The notes under the pieces: model-generated
Databases searched by the model: none
The model's input: only the letters and a program-made list of their open reading frames with translations
Told to the model about the DNA's origin: nothing
Translations under genes and position numbers: made by a program
DNA from: Fimbriimonadaceae bacterium
GTDB lineage: Bacteria; Armatimonadota; Fimbriimonadia; Fimbriimonadales; Fimbriimonadaceae
Assembly (NCBI GenBank): GCA_019638795.1
Contig: JAHBTB010000004.1
Span: 124,001-188,000, forward strand
Direction: 5' to 3'
Length of the DNA: 64,000 bases
In this document: positions 42,152 to 50,801 of the stretch, one piece after another
How positions within the stretch are numbered: the stretch's first letter is position 1
Layout of the letters: each line of letters opens with the position of its first letter

Positions 42152-43831
42152 TCAGCCGAGGAACCGCCAATCCGTCGAGACCGACTTCGGCATCTCGTCG
42201 GGGCGCATGTAAGCCCGCAGAAACGCGACGGGCATGTTCCCGGTCTGCAGCACCGTGTCGTGGAACTGCTTCTCCGTCATCCGACCCGGCACCAGTTCGT
42301 TGTGAAGCGCCCTGATCTGGAGGCCGCCGACCAGGTACGCCAGTTGATACAGCGGCGGGTAATCGCCGGCAAACGACCGGCGCACCTCCGCCTCTGCGTT
42401 CCGACGCTCGTGCCCGACTTGGTCGACCAACATGTCGACGCACTGTTCAGGGGTCATCTGGCCAAGGTGGTACTTCAGGGAGAACACGATGCGTGCGCAC
42501 CGGTGGGCCCGCCAAAAGAGCATGCCCATCTTCTCCATGGGAGTCTTGGCAAAACCCAAGTCCCAGAGGCGGAGCTCCCAGTACAGCGCCCAACCCTCGG
42601 TCCAGAACGGCGTGGCGAACCTTTGCCGATACGGGTGGTACCGGTCGTTCATGAACCCCTGGAGGTGGTGCCCCGGGATCAACTCATGGTGGACCGTCGC
42701 CCGGGCGAAGTAGCGGTTGTTTCCTCGCAGGCTCATCAGCTTCGCTTCGTGGGACATCGTGTCGGTGGGGAAGGCGACAATGATCGACTCTCCGCCTAAG
42801 AAGAAGGGGTTCTTCAGTTGCGCGTCAGGGGACATCATCTCCATCCGCCACGACTCTTTGGCCAGTTCCGGGACGGTCACCAAGTTCCGCGACTCGACGA
42901 ACTCGATCGCCTCTTGGGCCAGTTCGCGCACCATCGCCGGCTGTTGCCCCGGGTCGACGTGCTGGTGTTTCACCTGCTCCAGCGCGTCACGCCAGCCCTT
43001 GGCGCCCATCTCCTTGGCCGCCTTTTCCATCTCGGCATGGCACCAAGCGAGTTCCCGTTCACCGACGGCGATGAGCTCTTCCGGCGTATAGGGGATCTTT
43101 TCGGCCTGAAGGTCGCTCACAAGGGAGTCGCGCCCGGCCGGGTCGCCGACCAAAGACTCCTTTTCATTGGCAGGCAGGTGGAGGATTTTTTCACGTATAG
43201 CCTGCTGGTGACGGCCCAGGGCCTCCCGGGCCGCCCTGTACGGGGCCGAGCACCACCACGAGAAATTGGGGTCATAACCCTCGTAGAAACGAAACCAATG
43301 GTCTATGGCGCGCTCGGCCCGGTCGACGGCGCGGACCACCCTGCTGGCCAGGCCGTTGCTCGGCTTGGCCTTCTCCATCTTGGCGAACCAAGCCGCACAC
43401 TGGTCGGGCACGCTGGCCAGCAGGTCCGCCGCCGCACTCGGGTCGACCTTGACCGCCCGGCGCAAGTCGTCGTCCAGCTGGACCAACTTATGGAGCACCG
43501 GCAACAGCGCCACCGCTTCGTCCCATCGCTTACGGTCGGCGTCAATGTCGCGCAGACTCTTCTCCAACTCGTTGCTCATGAGCAGATAGTCGAGTTGGCC
43601 GTCACGGTCGAGCTTGGAGCGGTCCATCTTGGCCAGGGCCTTCTGCCGGTCGAGATAGAACGCCCTGAGGCGGTCGGTGTTGGAGGCGAGCAGGTCGTTA
43701 GGCCAGCTCCGTTGCAGGCTGCCGAGGTCGGCACCGTACCGTTCGATGAAGTCCACCATGGTCGTGTGTTGGGCAAGGGCTTGACAGTTGGCGAAGACTG
43801 CCAGGGCGGCAACAGCGAGCACGCGTCCCAT
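42152..43831 (-). CDS. DUF885-family secreted metallopeptidase-like protein
   Basis: A 559-residue protein with signal peptide (MGRVLAVAALAVFANCQALA). The DUF885 signature is present: TVHHELIPGHHLQGF and PFWTEGWALYWELRLWDLG, which supply the zinc-binding HExxxxH-like and EGWA..YxE residues. Such proteins are thought to be zinc peptidases acting in the envelope. It converges with the SRPBCC gene (11-base gap) and is divergent from mutM with 32 bases between starts. Substrate unknown. Confidence 0.9.
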   Translation of the reverse strand: MGRVLAVAALAVFANCQALAQHTTMVDFIERYGADLGSLQRSWPNDLLASNTDRLRAFYLDRQKALAKMDRSKLDRDGQLDYLLMSNELEKSLRDIDADRKRWDEAVALLPVLHKLVQLDDDLRRAVKVDPSAAADLLASVPDQCAAWFAKMEKAKPSNGLASRVVRAVDRAERAIDHWFRFYEGYDPNFSWWCSAPYRAAREALGRHQQAIREKILHLPANEKESLVGDPAGRDSLVSDLQAEKIPYTPEELIAVGERELAWCHAEMEKAAKEMGAKGWRDALEQVKHQHVDPGQQPAMVRELAQEAIEFVESRNLVTVPELAKESWRMEMMSPDAQLKNPFFLGGESIIVAFPTDTMSHEAKLMSLRGNNRYFARATVHHELIPGHHLQGFMNDRYHPYRQRFATPFWTEGWALYWELRLWDLGFAKTPMEKMGMLFWRAHRCARIVFSLKYHLGQMTPEQCVDMLVDQVGHERRNAEAEVRRSFAGDYPPLYQLAYLVGGLQIRALHNELVPGRMTEKQFHDTVLQTGNMPVAFLRAYMRPDEMPKSVSTDWRFLG

Positions 43832-43863
43832 GGCGCGGGAGACTACCAGTTAGACTTGGGGTC

Positions 43864-44691
43864 ATGCCCGAACTCCCCGAGGTCGAAACCGTCCGCCGCC
43901 TGGCCGAGCGTGTCTTGGTGGGACGGCGTCTCGTCCACGTGGAGACGGTCGATGACGACATTGTTTACGAAACGCCTCCGGACGCCGTGCGAGACGCTCT
44001 CTCGGGCGCGACGGTCACCGGCACAGGCCGGAAAGGCAAGGTTTTCTGGTGGCACCTTGACCACGGGGCGACGCTTTTCGGCCACCTTGGCATGGCCGGT
44101 TGGCTCCGCGAAGTCGGAGACGACGGCAAGCGCCTTGTCTCCCACGGGTCCGCCCCGCTCCAGGACGGGCAGGGAAGACCCCGGTTTCTCAAGCTCTTGG
44201 TCGCCCCCGAAAGCGGAAGCGCCCTGGCGCTGACCGATGGTCGGCGTCTGGCCCGGGTCTGGCTAGGCGGAGACCCGTCCGACGACCGTCGTGTCCAGAG
44301 CCTCGGGCCGGACGCATGGCTTGAAGAGGTGGACGTCAAGGCGCTCCAATCCAGCAAGGCCGCGGTCAAGACGCTCCTCCTCGACCAGAGTCGGTTCGCC
44401 GGGATCGGCAACTGGGTGGCGGACGAAGTCCTCCTTGCCGCCGGAGTCAGCCCCCACCGGACCGGGGACACCTTGACCGACGACGAGTGCCAGCGCATCG
44501 CCCATGCGATCAAGGCGGTACTCGACGTCGCCGTCCGGGCTGAGGCAGACCATGACCGATACCCGGCTGACTGGCTGTTCCACGTCCGTTGGGGCGGAGG
44601 GCGAGGCCCCACTCATCTCCACGGAGAGGAAGTGCGCCGGGACTCGATCAACGGGAGGACGGCGGCGTGGTTGCCCGCGCGGCAGCACTGA
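43864..44691 (+). CDS. mutM: Formamidopyrimidine-DNA glycosylase, zincless form
   Basis: A 275-residue base-excision glycosylase/AP lyase. It starts MPELPEVETVRRL with the catalytic P2 and E3; RKGKVFWW supplies the conserved Lys; the H2TH segment GIGNWVADEVLLAAGVSP starts at 180. The C-terminal element keeps the finger shape and the key Arg (INGRTAAWL) but all four zinc cysteine positions differ: PTHLHG (249-254, with T250, H253) instead of PC..CG, and WLPARQ (269-274, with L270, R273) instead of yCP.CQ. This matches the idea of a zincless finger, as in plant Fpg and animal NEIL1. Excision of oxidised purines is the expected role. Confidence 0.9.
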   Translation: MPELPEVETVRRLAERVLVGRRLVHVETVDDDIVYETPPDAVRDALSGATVTGTGRKGKVFWWHLDHGATLFGHLGMAGWLREVGDDGKRLVSHGSAPLQDGQGRPRFLKLLVAPESGSALALTDGRRLARVWLGGDPSDDRRVQSLGPDAWLEEVDVKALQSSKAAVKTLLLDQSRFAGIGNWVADEVLLAAGVSPHRTGDTLTDDECQRIAHAIKAVLDVAVRAEADHDRYPADWLFHVRWGGGRGPTHLHGEEVRRDSINGRTAAWLPARQH

Positions 44692-45488
44692 CCTTGGTCG
44701 TCCTGCTGACCGGCTGCACCGCCCCCGACGCCGGCCAGACCCGACCGGCCCGCCCGACGCTGACCAAGGCCGAGCCCACCAAGGCGGTCAAGCGGGAGTT
44801 TGTCCGACCCCGGGTGCGAAAGACGGTCATCCTCGTCTACCACGACATGGTCGCCAAGCGGGACAAGGACTCCCTGTGGTTCGACTGCAGCGTCGCGGAG
44901 TTCGAACACCAGTTGGACACGATGGCGAAGAAGGGGGTCACCTTCGTGAGCCTTCAAGAAGTCGAAGACGAGCTCTTCGGTGGCAAGCAGCCCGACGGCC
45001 CGCAAGTCGCGATCACCTTTGCCGACAACTACGCCGGGTTCGGCCGGTACGCCTGGATCCCGGTGCGCAAGAGGGGTGTACCGGTGACCTTGTTCGTCCA
45101 CACGGACTACGTCGGCAACCAAGACGGTCGGCCCAAAATGACTTGGAAGCAGTTGGCCGCCTTTACCCGCGTCCCCACGGTCAAAATCGAGAGCCAGACG
45201 TGCAGCCACCCGGAGGACGTCACGAAACTCGACGACACGCGGCTGAAGCACGAGATGACGGACTCGGCCAAGGCGGTCTTCGACCACCTTGGCGTCAAGC
45301 CGGCCTACATCGCCTATCCCAACGGCAAATACGACAAGCGGGTCATGGACGCGGCCCGGTCAGCGGGATACCGGCTCGGATTCACCGAGGCCCAAAGGCC
45401 GGCCGAGGCGGCCACGGACCCGATGGGCGTCCCCCGCTACGTCCACACGAAATGGCGTGAGGCGCTACGCGACATCGGCGTGGAATGA
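44667..45488 (+). CDS. NodB-like polysaccharide deacetylase lipoprotein, active site altered
   Basis: A 273-residue protein. The GTG start at 44667 is chosen because GGGAGG lies eight bases upstream and it gives a clean lipoprotein signal with lipobox LLTGC (C17); it overlaps mutM by 25 bases. The fold pattern fits NodB: TVILVYHDM, QVAITFADNYAGFGRYAWI, VPVTLFVHTDYVG, QTCSHPED, AYPNGKYDKRVMDAAR. The catalytic TFDDG reads T-F-A119-D120-N, so the base Asp is missing, and the HxxxH motif reads Q177...H181, so one metal His is missing. It is either an inactive binding protein or a divergent enzyme. Confidence 0.85.
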   Translation: MVARAAALTLVVLLTGCTAPDAGQTRPARPTLTKAEPTKAVKREFVRPRVRKTVILVYHDMVAKRDKDSLWFDCSVAEFEHQLDTMAKKGVTFVSLQEVEDELFGGKQPDGPQVAITFADNYAGFGRYAWIPVRKRGVPVTLFVHTDYVGNQDGRPKMTWKQLAAFTRVPTVKIESQTCSHPEDVTKLDDTRLKHEMTDSAKAVFDHLGVKPAYIAYPNGKYDKRVMDAARSAGYRLGFTEAQRPAEAATDPMGVPRYVHTKWREALRDIGVE

Positions 45489-45531
45489 ACGTAGGCAAAA
45501 GCCCGGCCCATAGTGTAATGTCCGCAATGCT

Positions 45532-48096
45532 ATGAGGGCCCTTTTCGCCGCCGTGCTTGTCGGTGTCGCCCACGTCGCCATGGCGCAGGACACCGCTCCC
45601 GCCACGGACGCCAAGGTCGATGTCGGACAGATCCTGAAGACGCTCACCCCCCGTGAGCTTGGACCGACGACCATGGGAGGTCGGATCAGCGACATTGGCG
45701 TGTACGAAAGGGAACCGAGGATCTTCTACGTCGCCACGGCCAGCGGAGGCCTGTGGAAGACGACGAACAGCGGACTCACCTTCGATCCTCTCTTCACCAA
45801 CGAGGCGGTGGCCGCGATGGGTTGCGTCACCGTGAACCAAGACGACCCGGACGACGTCTGGGTCGGGACGGGGGAGCAAAACAGCCGCAACAGTTCGAGT
45901 TGGGGCGGCGGCGTCTACCGTTCTCGGGACGGAGGGAAGACCTGGACTTACCTGGGGCTGAAGGAATCCAAGCACATCAGCCGCATCATCATCGACCCCA
46001 AACACCCCGACACCGCCTACGTCGGGGCACTCGGCCATTTGTGGGGCGAGAACGAGGAACGCGGGCTTTACAAGACGACTGACGGGGGCAAGACGTGGAC
46101 GAAGCTGTTGAACGTCGACAAGCGCACCGGCGTGGTCGACTTGCAGATGGACCCCAAGAACCCCAACAATCTTGTGTGCGCGATGTACGAGCGCATGCGA
46201 TGGGCATACCGGTTCGCCAGCGGCGGGCCGGGGTCGGCCGTCTACCGTTCGACTGACGCAGGGAAGTCGTGGCACAAAGTCACCAAGGGCTTGCCGACCA
46301 CGACCATGGGCCGGGTCGGTCTGAGCTATTACCGTAAGAACCCACGCGTCGTCATGGCGGTCGTCGAGGCGGCGGAGAAGGGCGGCGTCTACCGCAGCGA
46401 GGACGGCGGCGAGTCTTGGGCGTATATGTCCAACACAAACCCGAGGCCGTTCTACTTCAGCCAGATCCGCATCGACCCCAACAACGACAAGCGGGTCTAC
46501 ATCTGCGGGACGAACTTCCATGTGAGCGACGACATGGGCAAGACGTTCCGCACCGTGCCGATCAGCATCCATGTCGATTTCCACGCTTGCTGGATCGACC
46601 CCACTGACAGTAACCACTTCATGGTCGGCGAAGACGGCGGCCTTGGCATCACCCGCGACAAGGGCAAGACCTGGCAACATGCGAACACCATGCGCATCGG
46701 CCAGTACTACGGCGTCGCCGTCGACATGCGCAAGCCGTACTACGTGTACGGTGGCCTGCAGGACAATGGTAGTTGGGGCGGGCCGACCCAGACCAGGCGG
46801 GGCGTCGTCGGCTTCTACGACTACTTCAACATCGGCGGAGGGGACGGCTTCCACGTGCAGGCCGACCCCGAGGACTGGCGTTGGGTCTATTCCGAAAGCC
46901 AAGGTGGCGCAGTCGTGCGCACCAACCTGGAGACAGGCGAGACGCGGTTCATCCGGGCCCGCGTTCCCGGCCTCACCGCCCGGTTCAACTGGAGCACTCC
47001 CATCGTCCTTTCTCCCCACAACTCCGCGACGCTATTCGTGGGCGGAAACTATCTGTTCCGGAGCGTCGACCGGGGCGACCACTGGGAGGCGATCAGCCCG
47101 GACCTGACCACCAAGGACCCGGAGAAGTTGAAGTCCCGCGCCGGGGTGACGCCGGAGGACACCGGTGCCGAGCGGCACTGCACGATCATCACCGTCAGCG
47201 AATCACCCATCAAGCGGGGGTTGATCTGGGTCGGCACCGACGACGGCCTCGTGCAGCTGACCGAAGACGACGGCAAGACGTGGACGGAGGTCAGCAAGTT
47301 CATCACCGACTTGCCCAAGTTCACGTGGTGCAGCCGGGTCGTCGCCTCGAAGTACGTGCTCGGCCGAGCCTATGCGACCTTTGACGGGCACCGCAACGAC
47401 GACTACGCGACGTATGTCTATGTGACCGAGGACTTTGGCAAGACGTGGAAACGGCTGGCAGAAAACCTTGGCCCCGACAACTGCGCCTACGTCATCAAGG
47501 AAGGCACGTCAAACCCCTCGCTCCTTGTCCTCGGCACCGAGGTCGGCATGTATGTCTCACTCGACCGCGGGGAGTCTTGGACGAAGTACGGCAAGGACTC
47601 CGGTTTCCCGACCGTCCGGGTGGACGACGTGGTCATCCATCCTCGCGAAAAGGACCTCATTGTCGGCACCCACGGGCGGTCCCTCTGGACCGTGCCGTTC
47701 GCGCCGCTCGAAGCGTTGAGCCAAGAGAACCTGAAGAAGGACGTTTTCTTGGTCCCGCCGACGACCGCATACATCCTTGGGTTTGTCTCGCCCCCCGAGA
47801 CCGAGGGGAACAACGTCTGGTACTCGACGAACACCCAACCTTCGACGACCATCTACTATTGGCTGAAGGCGGACACCAAGGACAAGAAGGCAAAAGTCGT
47901 CGTCACCGACGCCGCCGGAGAGGTGGTCACGACCCTGAACGGAACAGGCGTGGCCGGATTGAACGCGGTCACGTGGAGGCCGGGCGGCCGGCGAGGAGGC
48001 AAGGCCGGTGATTACACCGCCACTTTGACCGCCGACGACAAGACGGCAAAGGTTGCCGTCCACGTCGAAGACGTCAGCCAAACCCTAGGTAAGTAA
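45532..48096 (+). CDS. Secreted BNR/Asp-box beta-propeller protein
   Basis: An 854-residue protein with signal peptide (MRALFAAVLVGVAHVAMA). It contains numerous Asp-box type repeats (SxDxGxTW): TTNSGLTF, RSRDGGKTWTYL, KTTDGGKTWTKLL, RSTDAGKSWHKV, RSEDGGESWAYM, ITRDKGKTWQHA and others, spread across the first 700 residues, which would form sortilin/sialidase-like beta-propellers. The C-terminal 90 residues have a beta-sandwich-like tail (KVVVTDAAGEVVTTLNGTGVAGLNAVTWRPGG). Function not assigned: may bind or cleave glycans or proteins outside the cell. Confidence 0.88.
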   Translation: MRALFAAVLVGVAHVAMAQDTAPATDAKVDVGQILKTLTPRELGPTTMGGRISDIGVYEREPRIFYVATASGGLWKTTNSGLTFDPLFTNEAVAAMGCVTVNQDDPDDVWVGTGEQNSRNSSSWGGGVYRSRDGGKTWTYLGLKESKHISRIIIDPKHPDTAYVGALGHLWGENEERGLYKTTDGGKTWTKLLNVDKRTGVVDLQMDPKNPNNLVCAMYERMRWAYRFASGGPGSAVYRSTDAGKSWHKVTKGLPTTTMGRVGLSYYRKNPRVVMAVVEAAEKGGVYRSEDGGESWAYMSNTNPRPFYFSQIRIDPNNDKRVYICGTNFHVSDDMGKTFRTVPISIHVDFHACWIDPTDSNHFMVGEDGGLGITRDKGKTWQHANTMRIGQYYGVAVDMRKPYYVYGGLQDNGSWGGPTQTRRGVVGFYDYFNIGGGDGFHVQADPEDWRWVYSESQGGAVVRTNLETGETRFIRARVPGLTARFNWSTPIVLSPHNSATLFVGGNYLFRSVDRGDHWEAISPDLTTKDPEKLKSRAGVTPEDTGAERHCTIITVSESPIKRGLIWVGTDDGLVQLTEDDGKTWTEVSKFITDLPKFTWCSRVVASKYVLGRAYATFDGHRNDDYATYVYVTEDFGKTWKRLAENLGPDNCAYVIKEGTSNPSLLVLGTEVGMYVSLDRGESWTKYGKDSGFPTVRVDDVVIHPREKDLIVGTHGRSLWTVPFAPLEALSQENLKKDVFLVPPTTAYILGFVSPPETEGNNVWYSTNTQPSTTIYYWLKADTKDKKAKVVVTDAAGEVVTTLNGTGVAGLNAVTWRPGGRRGGKAGDYTATLTADDKTAKVAVHVEDVSQTLGK

Positions 48097-48221
48097 ACTG
48101 GGTGCACTCAGGGGAGACTTAGAAGAATTGGGCACAACCCAGCACTTTCGCTAAGTCTCTCCTGGTGAAGATGGTCATACACTGGCCATGACCGGCTGTA
48201 ACGTGCCGGCAGGACTTTGCG

Positions 48222-48911
48222 ATGAGATATCTTCCCTTGACCAATCGAGCTGCGCTTGTGGCCTCCGCACTTTTTGTGCCCGTCCTCGCGTGTGCGTCGA
48301 CTACCTTTGACACCACCTATGCCTGGGACAATTCCAGCTCGATCTCTCCATGGGGAGCCCCAAACACGACGGTCTATGGTCAGTCGTTCGTCGCTCCCAC
48401 CGACAACAAACTCGTGGACTTCACCTTCTATGTGAAGGCCGACCAGGGCGTCTCGATCCAGTACCAGGCCAAGTTGTACTCGTGGGCAGGCAGCCTGCTT
48501 GGCGGAGGCGGAGGCGCGGCCACCGCCGAGGTGGCGACCTCGTCATCGGCCACGTACACCGGCGACGGCACCTTCCAAGCCATCACCTTCTATGGGAACA
48601 ACCTCTTCCTGACGCCAGGCTCCCAATACGTCCTCGCCCTGAGTTGCGCCGATCCGACTGACTACGCCGCCACAACCGGCACGTCTGTATGGGGCCTTGT
48701 GTCGGGGCACGTCTCGGGGAACGGGGGCGGCGGCTTCGTCTTCGATAACGCGGGCAACGACCCTAGCTTGATCATCGGCACGTGGGACAACTTCTTTGAT
48801 GCCGGCGACTTAGCGTGGACGGCCCACTTTGAAAGCGTGCCGGAAGTGAATCCGACGTTCGTCATCGCCGCGCTCGCCGTGGTGCCGCTGGCGTTGCGCC
48901 GCTTCAAGTGA
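48222..48911 (+). CDS. PEP-CTERM-like surface protein
   Basis: A 229-residue exported protein: signal peptide (about 1-26), a Ser/Thr/Gly-rich beta-sandwich-like body (YGQSFVAPTDNKLVDFTFYV, LTPGSQYVLALS), and a C-terminal sorting region VPEVNPTFVIAALAVVPLAL-RRFK with a VPE tripeptide, hydrophobic helix and basic end. This is the PEP-CTERM form recognised by exosortase-type systems; no exosortase gene lies in the window. The ATG is preceded by GCAGGAC. The body resembles poorly characterised surface proteins with choice-of-anchor domains. Confidence 0.8.
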   Translation: MRYLPLTNRAALVASALFVPVLACASTTFDTTYAWDNSSSISPWGAPNTTVYGQSFVAPTDNKLVDFTFYVKADQGVSIQYQAKLYSWAGSLLGGGGGAATAEVATSSSATYTGDGTFQAITFYGNNLFLTPGSQYVLALSCADPTDYAATTGTSVWGLVSGHVSGNGGGGFVFDNAGNDPSLIIGTWDNFFDAGDLAWTAHFESVPEVNPTFVIAALAVVPLALRRFK

Positions 48912-48934
48912 CCTTACGCTAGAACGGAAGCTGA

Positions 48935-48963
48935 TTCGGCCCGGTCCTCATGACCGGGCCGAA
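48935..48963 (+). terminator. Strong hairpin downstream of the PEP-CTERM gene
   Basis: TTCGGCCCGGTC (48935-48946) and GACCGGGCCGAA (48952-48963) form a perfect 12-bp stem with a five-base loop, 24 bases after the stop codon. Only a short T-run follows. Confidence 0.6.
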
Positions 48964-49010
48964 CTGACTTTCGGAGATGAAGCAGGGCAGTGCCTCGTTC
49001 ACCCCGCATT

Positions 49011-49029
49011 GTCATAATAATGATTATCA
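49011..49029. promoter_or_regulatory. Fur-box-like palindrome in an AT-rich island
   Basis: Read on the minus strand, 49015-49029 is TGATAATCATTATTA, matching 14 of 15 positions of the 7-1-7 Fur box (TGATAAT-N-ATTATCA). It is conspicuous in this GC-rich region. No start codon of an obvious target gene is near: the PEP-CTERM gene ends upstream and the small membrane gene at 49085 ends toward it. Hence its role is uncertain. Confidence 0.4.
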
Positions 49030-49084
49030 GAACTGTTGTGCACACCCGAGAGAACTACTTATTGGTGGCACGACATGCCTGCCG

Positions 49085-49333
49085 TCAACCTGGCTGTTGG
49101 ACGCAGGTCTCCTGACTCAGCAGGCCTTCAAGTTTTGCGGCGGCCTTGTCGCAAGCACCCAAGACGCTGTCGACGTCCCAGACCTGCGGGCCCTTCTTCA
49201 TGCGCCGCCAAACGAGCATGGTCGCGGCCACGCCGCACAACGCCCCGACGACCAACCAGCCGGCCGGCAAACCCTTTGCTTGTTCGGTCTCTTCCATCAT
49301 TGGATCCCGTTCCGTCCTTGAGGGTGAGGACAT
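49085..49333 (-). CDS. Small YtxH-like membrane protein
   Basis: An 82-residue protein with a single membrane helix (GLPAGWLVVGALCGVAATMLVW, about 20-41) followed by a basic RRMKK and a soluble helix (VDSVLGACDKAAAKLEGLL). The composition resembles YtxH-type stress-related membrane proteins, but the family is not certain. The start at ATG 49333 has AAAGGG about five bases upstream; ATG 49300 or 49297 are alternatives. It is divergent from ffh. Confidence 0.6.
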   Translation of the reverse strand: MSSPSRTERDPMMEETEQAKGLPAGWLVVGALCGVAATMLVWRRMKKGPQVWDVDSVLGACDKAAAKLEGLLSQETCVQQPG

Positions 49334-49429
49334 TTCACCCTTTCTTGTGACGACATTCTTTGCTTCGGGGTTTCGCCGCTGGAACCTAAGGCCAAGGAGC
49401 GCAAATGTCACAACGGTACACTCCCTCCC

Positions 49430-50770
49430 TTGCTTGACAACCTCACCAAACGCATGGCAGGCATCTTTGCGGCCCTCCGCAAGAAGGGCCGCCTGACCGA
49501 AGAGGACGTGACCGCGATGCTCCGTGAGGTGCGTGTCGCCCTCCTTGAGGCCGACGTCAACTTCCAGGTCGCCAAGGACTTTATCAAGTCCGTCAAGGAG
49601 AAGGCGGTCGGCGAAGAGGTCTACGGCAGCCTAACCGCCGACCAGACGATCGTCAAGATCGTCCGCGACGAGATCGTCTCCTTGCTTGGTGGCGGTGAGA
49701 CCCCCATGAACTGGGGCTCGGCCCCTCCCACCGTCATCCTGATGGCCGGCCTGCAGGGCTCGGGCAAGACGACCACCTGCGCCAAGCTGGCCAAGTGGCT
49801 GGTCAAGCAAGGCAAGAAGCCCATGATGGCGGCTTGCGACCTGCAACGTCCCGCCGCGGTCAAGCAACTCCAAGTGCTGGGCGAGCAAGTGGAGGTGCCC
49901 GTGTTCGGCCCCGCCGACGCTGGCGGCACGACCGACCCCGTCGAAGTGGCGCGAAAGGCGCTTGAGAGGGCGAAGTACCTCTTCCATGATGTCTTGATCC
50001 TCGACACCGCGGGCCGGCTCAGCATTGACGAGCCGCTGATGGCCGAACTCGGTCGCGTGTCCCAGGCGACAAGGCCCCACGAGACATTCCTTGTCCTTGA
50101 CTCCACGACCGGCCAAGAAGCCGTCAACGTCGCTGAGGCTTTCCACAGCAAACTGGCCCTGACCGGGACAGTGTTCACCAAGCTTGACGGCGACGCAAGG
50201 GGTGGGGCCGTGCTCAGCGTGCGGGCCACCACGGGTGTTCCCGTGCGGTTTGTGGGCACGGGCGAGCAGACCGACGCACTGGAGGCGTTCTTCCCCGACC
50301 GCATGGCGGGCCGCATCATCGGCATGGGTGACGTACTGGGCATTATCGAGCGCGTCGAGACCGCCATGGAAGGCGAGGACGTCCAGAGTTTCGAGGACAA
50401 GATGAAGTCGGGCAAGTTCGACTTCAACGACTTCCTGCAGCAAATGAAAATGGTCCGTAAGATGGGCCCACTCAAGAACGTCCTCAAAATGGTGCCCGGA
50501 CTCGCGGGAGCCGTGCCTGACGACGCTTTGGAGCAGGTCGACGACCGTCAAATGGACTTTCTCGAGGCCATCGTCCTGAGCATGACCCCCCAGGAACGCA
50601 CAAACCCGGATATACTGAACGGCTCACGGCGCAGACGGATCGCGCGCGGCTCCGGAAGGAGCCCCGAGGAAGTCAACCGCCTGATCGACCAACTCTACAT
50701 GATGCGTCGCAGCATGAAGCAGTTCAACCAGATGGGGAAACGCTTCAAAAAGCTCGCTAAGCGCCGGTAG
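49430..50770 (+). CDS. ffh: Signal recognition particle protein Ffh
   Basis: A 446-residue SRP GTPase that targets membrane proteins co-translationally. N domain (LDNLTKRMAGIFAALRKKG), G domain with G1 GLQGSGKTTT (about 106-115), LDTAGRLSIDEPLMAEL and TKLDGDARGG, and the methionine-rich M domain (FNDFLQQMKMVRKMGPLKNV; RRRIARGSGRSPEEVNRL; MKQFNQMGKRFKKL) that binds SRP RNA and signal sequences. The start codon appears to be TTG at 49430, as no ATG or GTG gives the conserved LLDNL start. First gene of the operon running to 54902. Confidence 0.97.
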   Translation: MLDNLTKRMAGIFAALRKKGRLTEEDVTAMLREVRVALLEADVNFQVAKDFIKSVKEKAVGEEVYGSLTADQTIVKIVRDEIVSLLGGGETPMNWGSAPPTVILMAGLQGSGKTTTCAKLAKWLVKQGKKPMMAACDLQRPAAVKQLQVLGEQVEVPVFGPADAGGTTDPVEVARKALERAKYLFHDVLILDTAGRLSIDEPLMAELGRVSQATRPHETFLVLDSTTGQEAVNVAEAFHSKLALTGTVFTKLDGDARGGAVLSVRATTGVPVRFVGTGEQTDALEAFFPDRMAGRIIGMGDVLGIIERVETAMEGEDVQSFEDKMKSGKFDFNDFLQQMKMVRKMGPLKNVLKMVPGLAGAVPDDALEQVDDRQMDFLEAIVLSMTPQERTNPDILNGSRRRRIARGSGRSPEEVNRLIDQLYMMRRSMKQFNQMGKRFKKLAKRR

Positions 50771-50801
50771 AGAAAGCAAGCAGGAGACCGAATTACTCAC
50801 C

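Noticed and set aside
48977-49321. 114-codon plus-strand frame across the Fur-like box
   Set aside because: It reads antisense to the better supported small membrane protein and has no recognisable domain or start signal.
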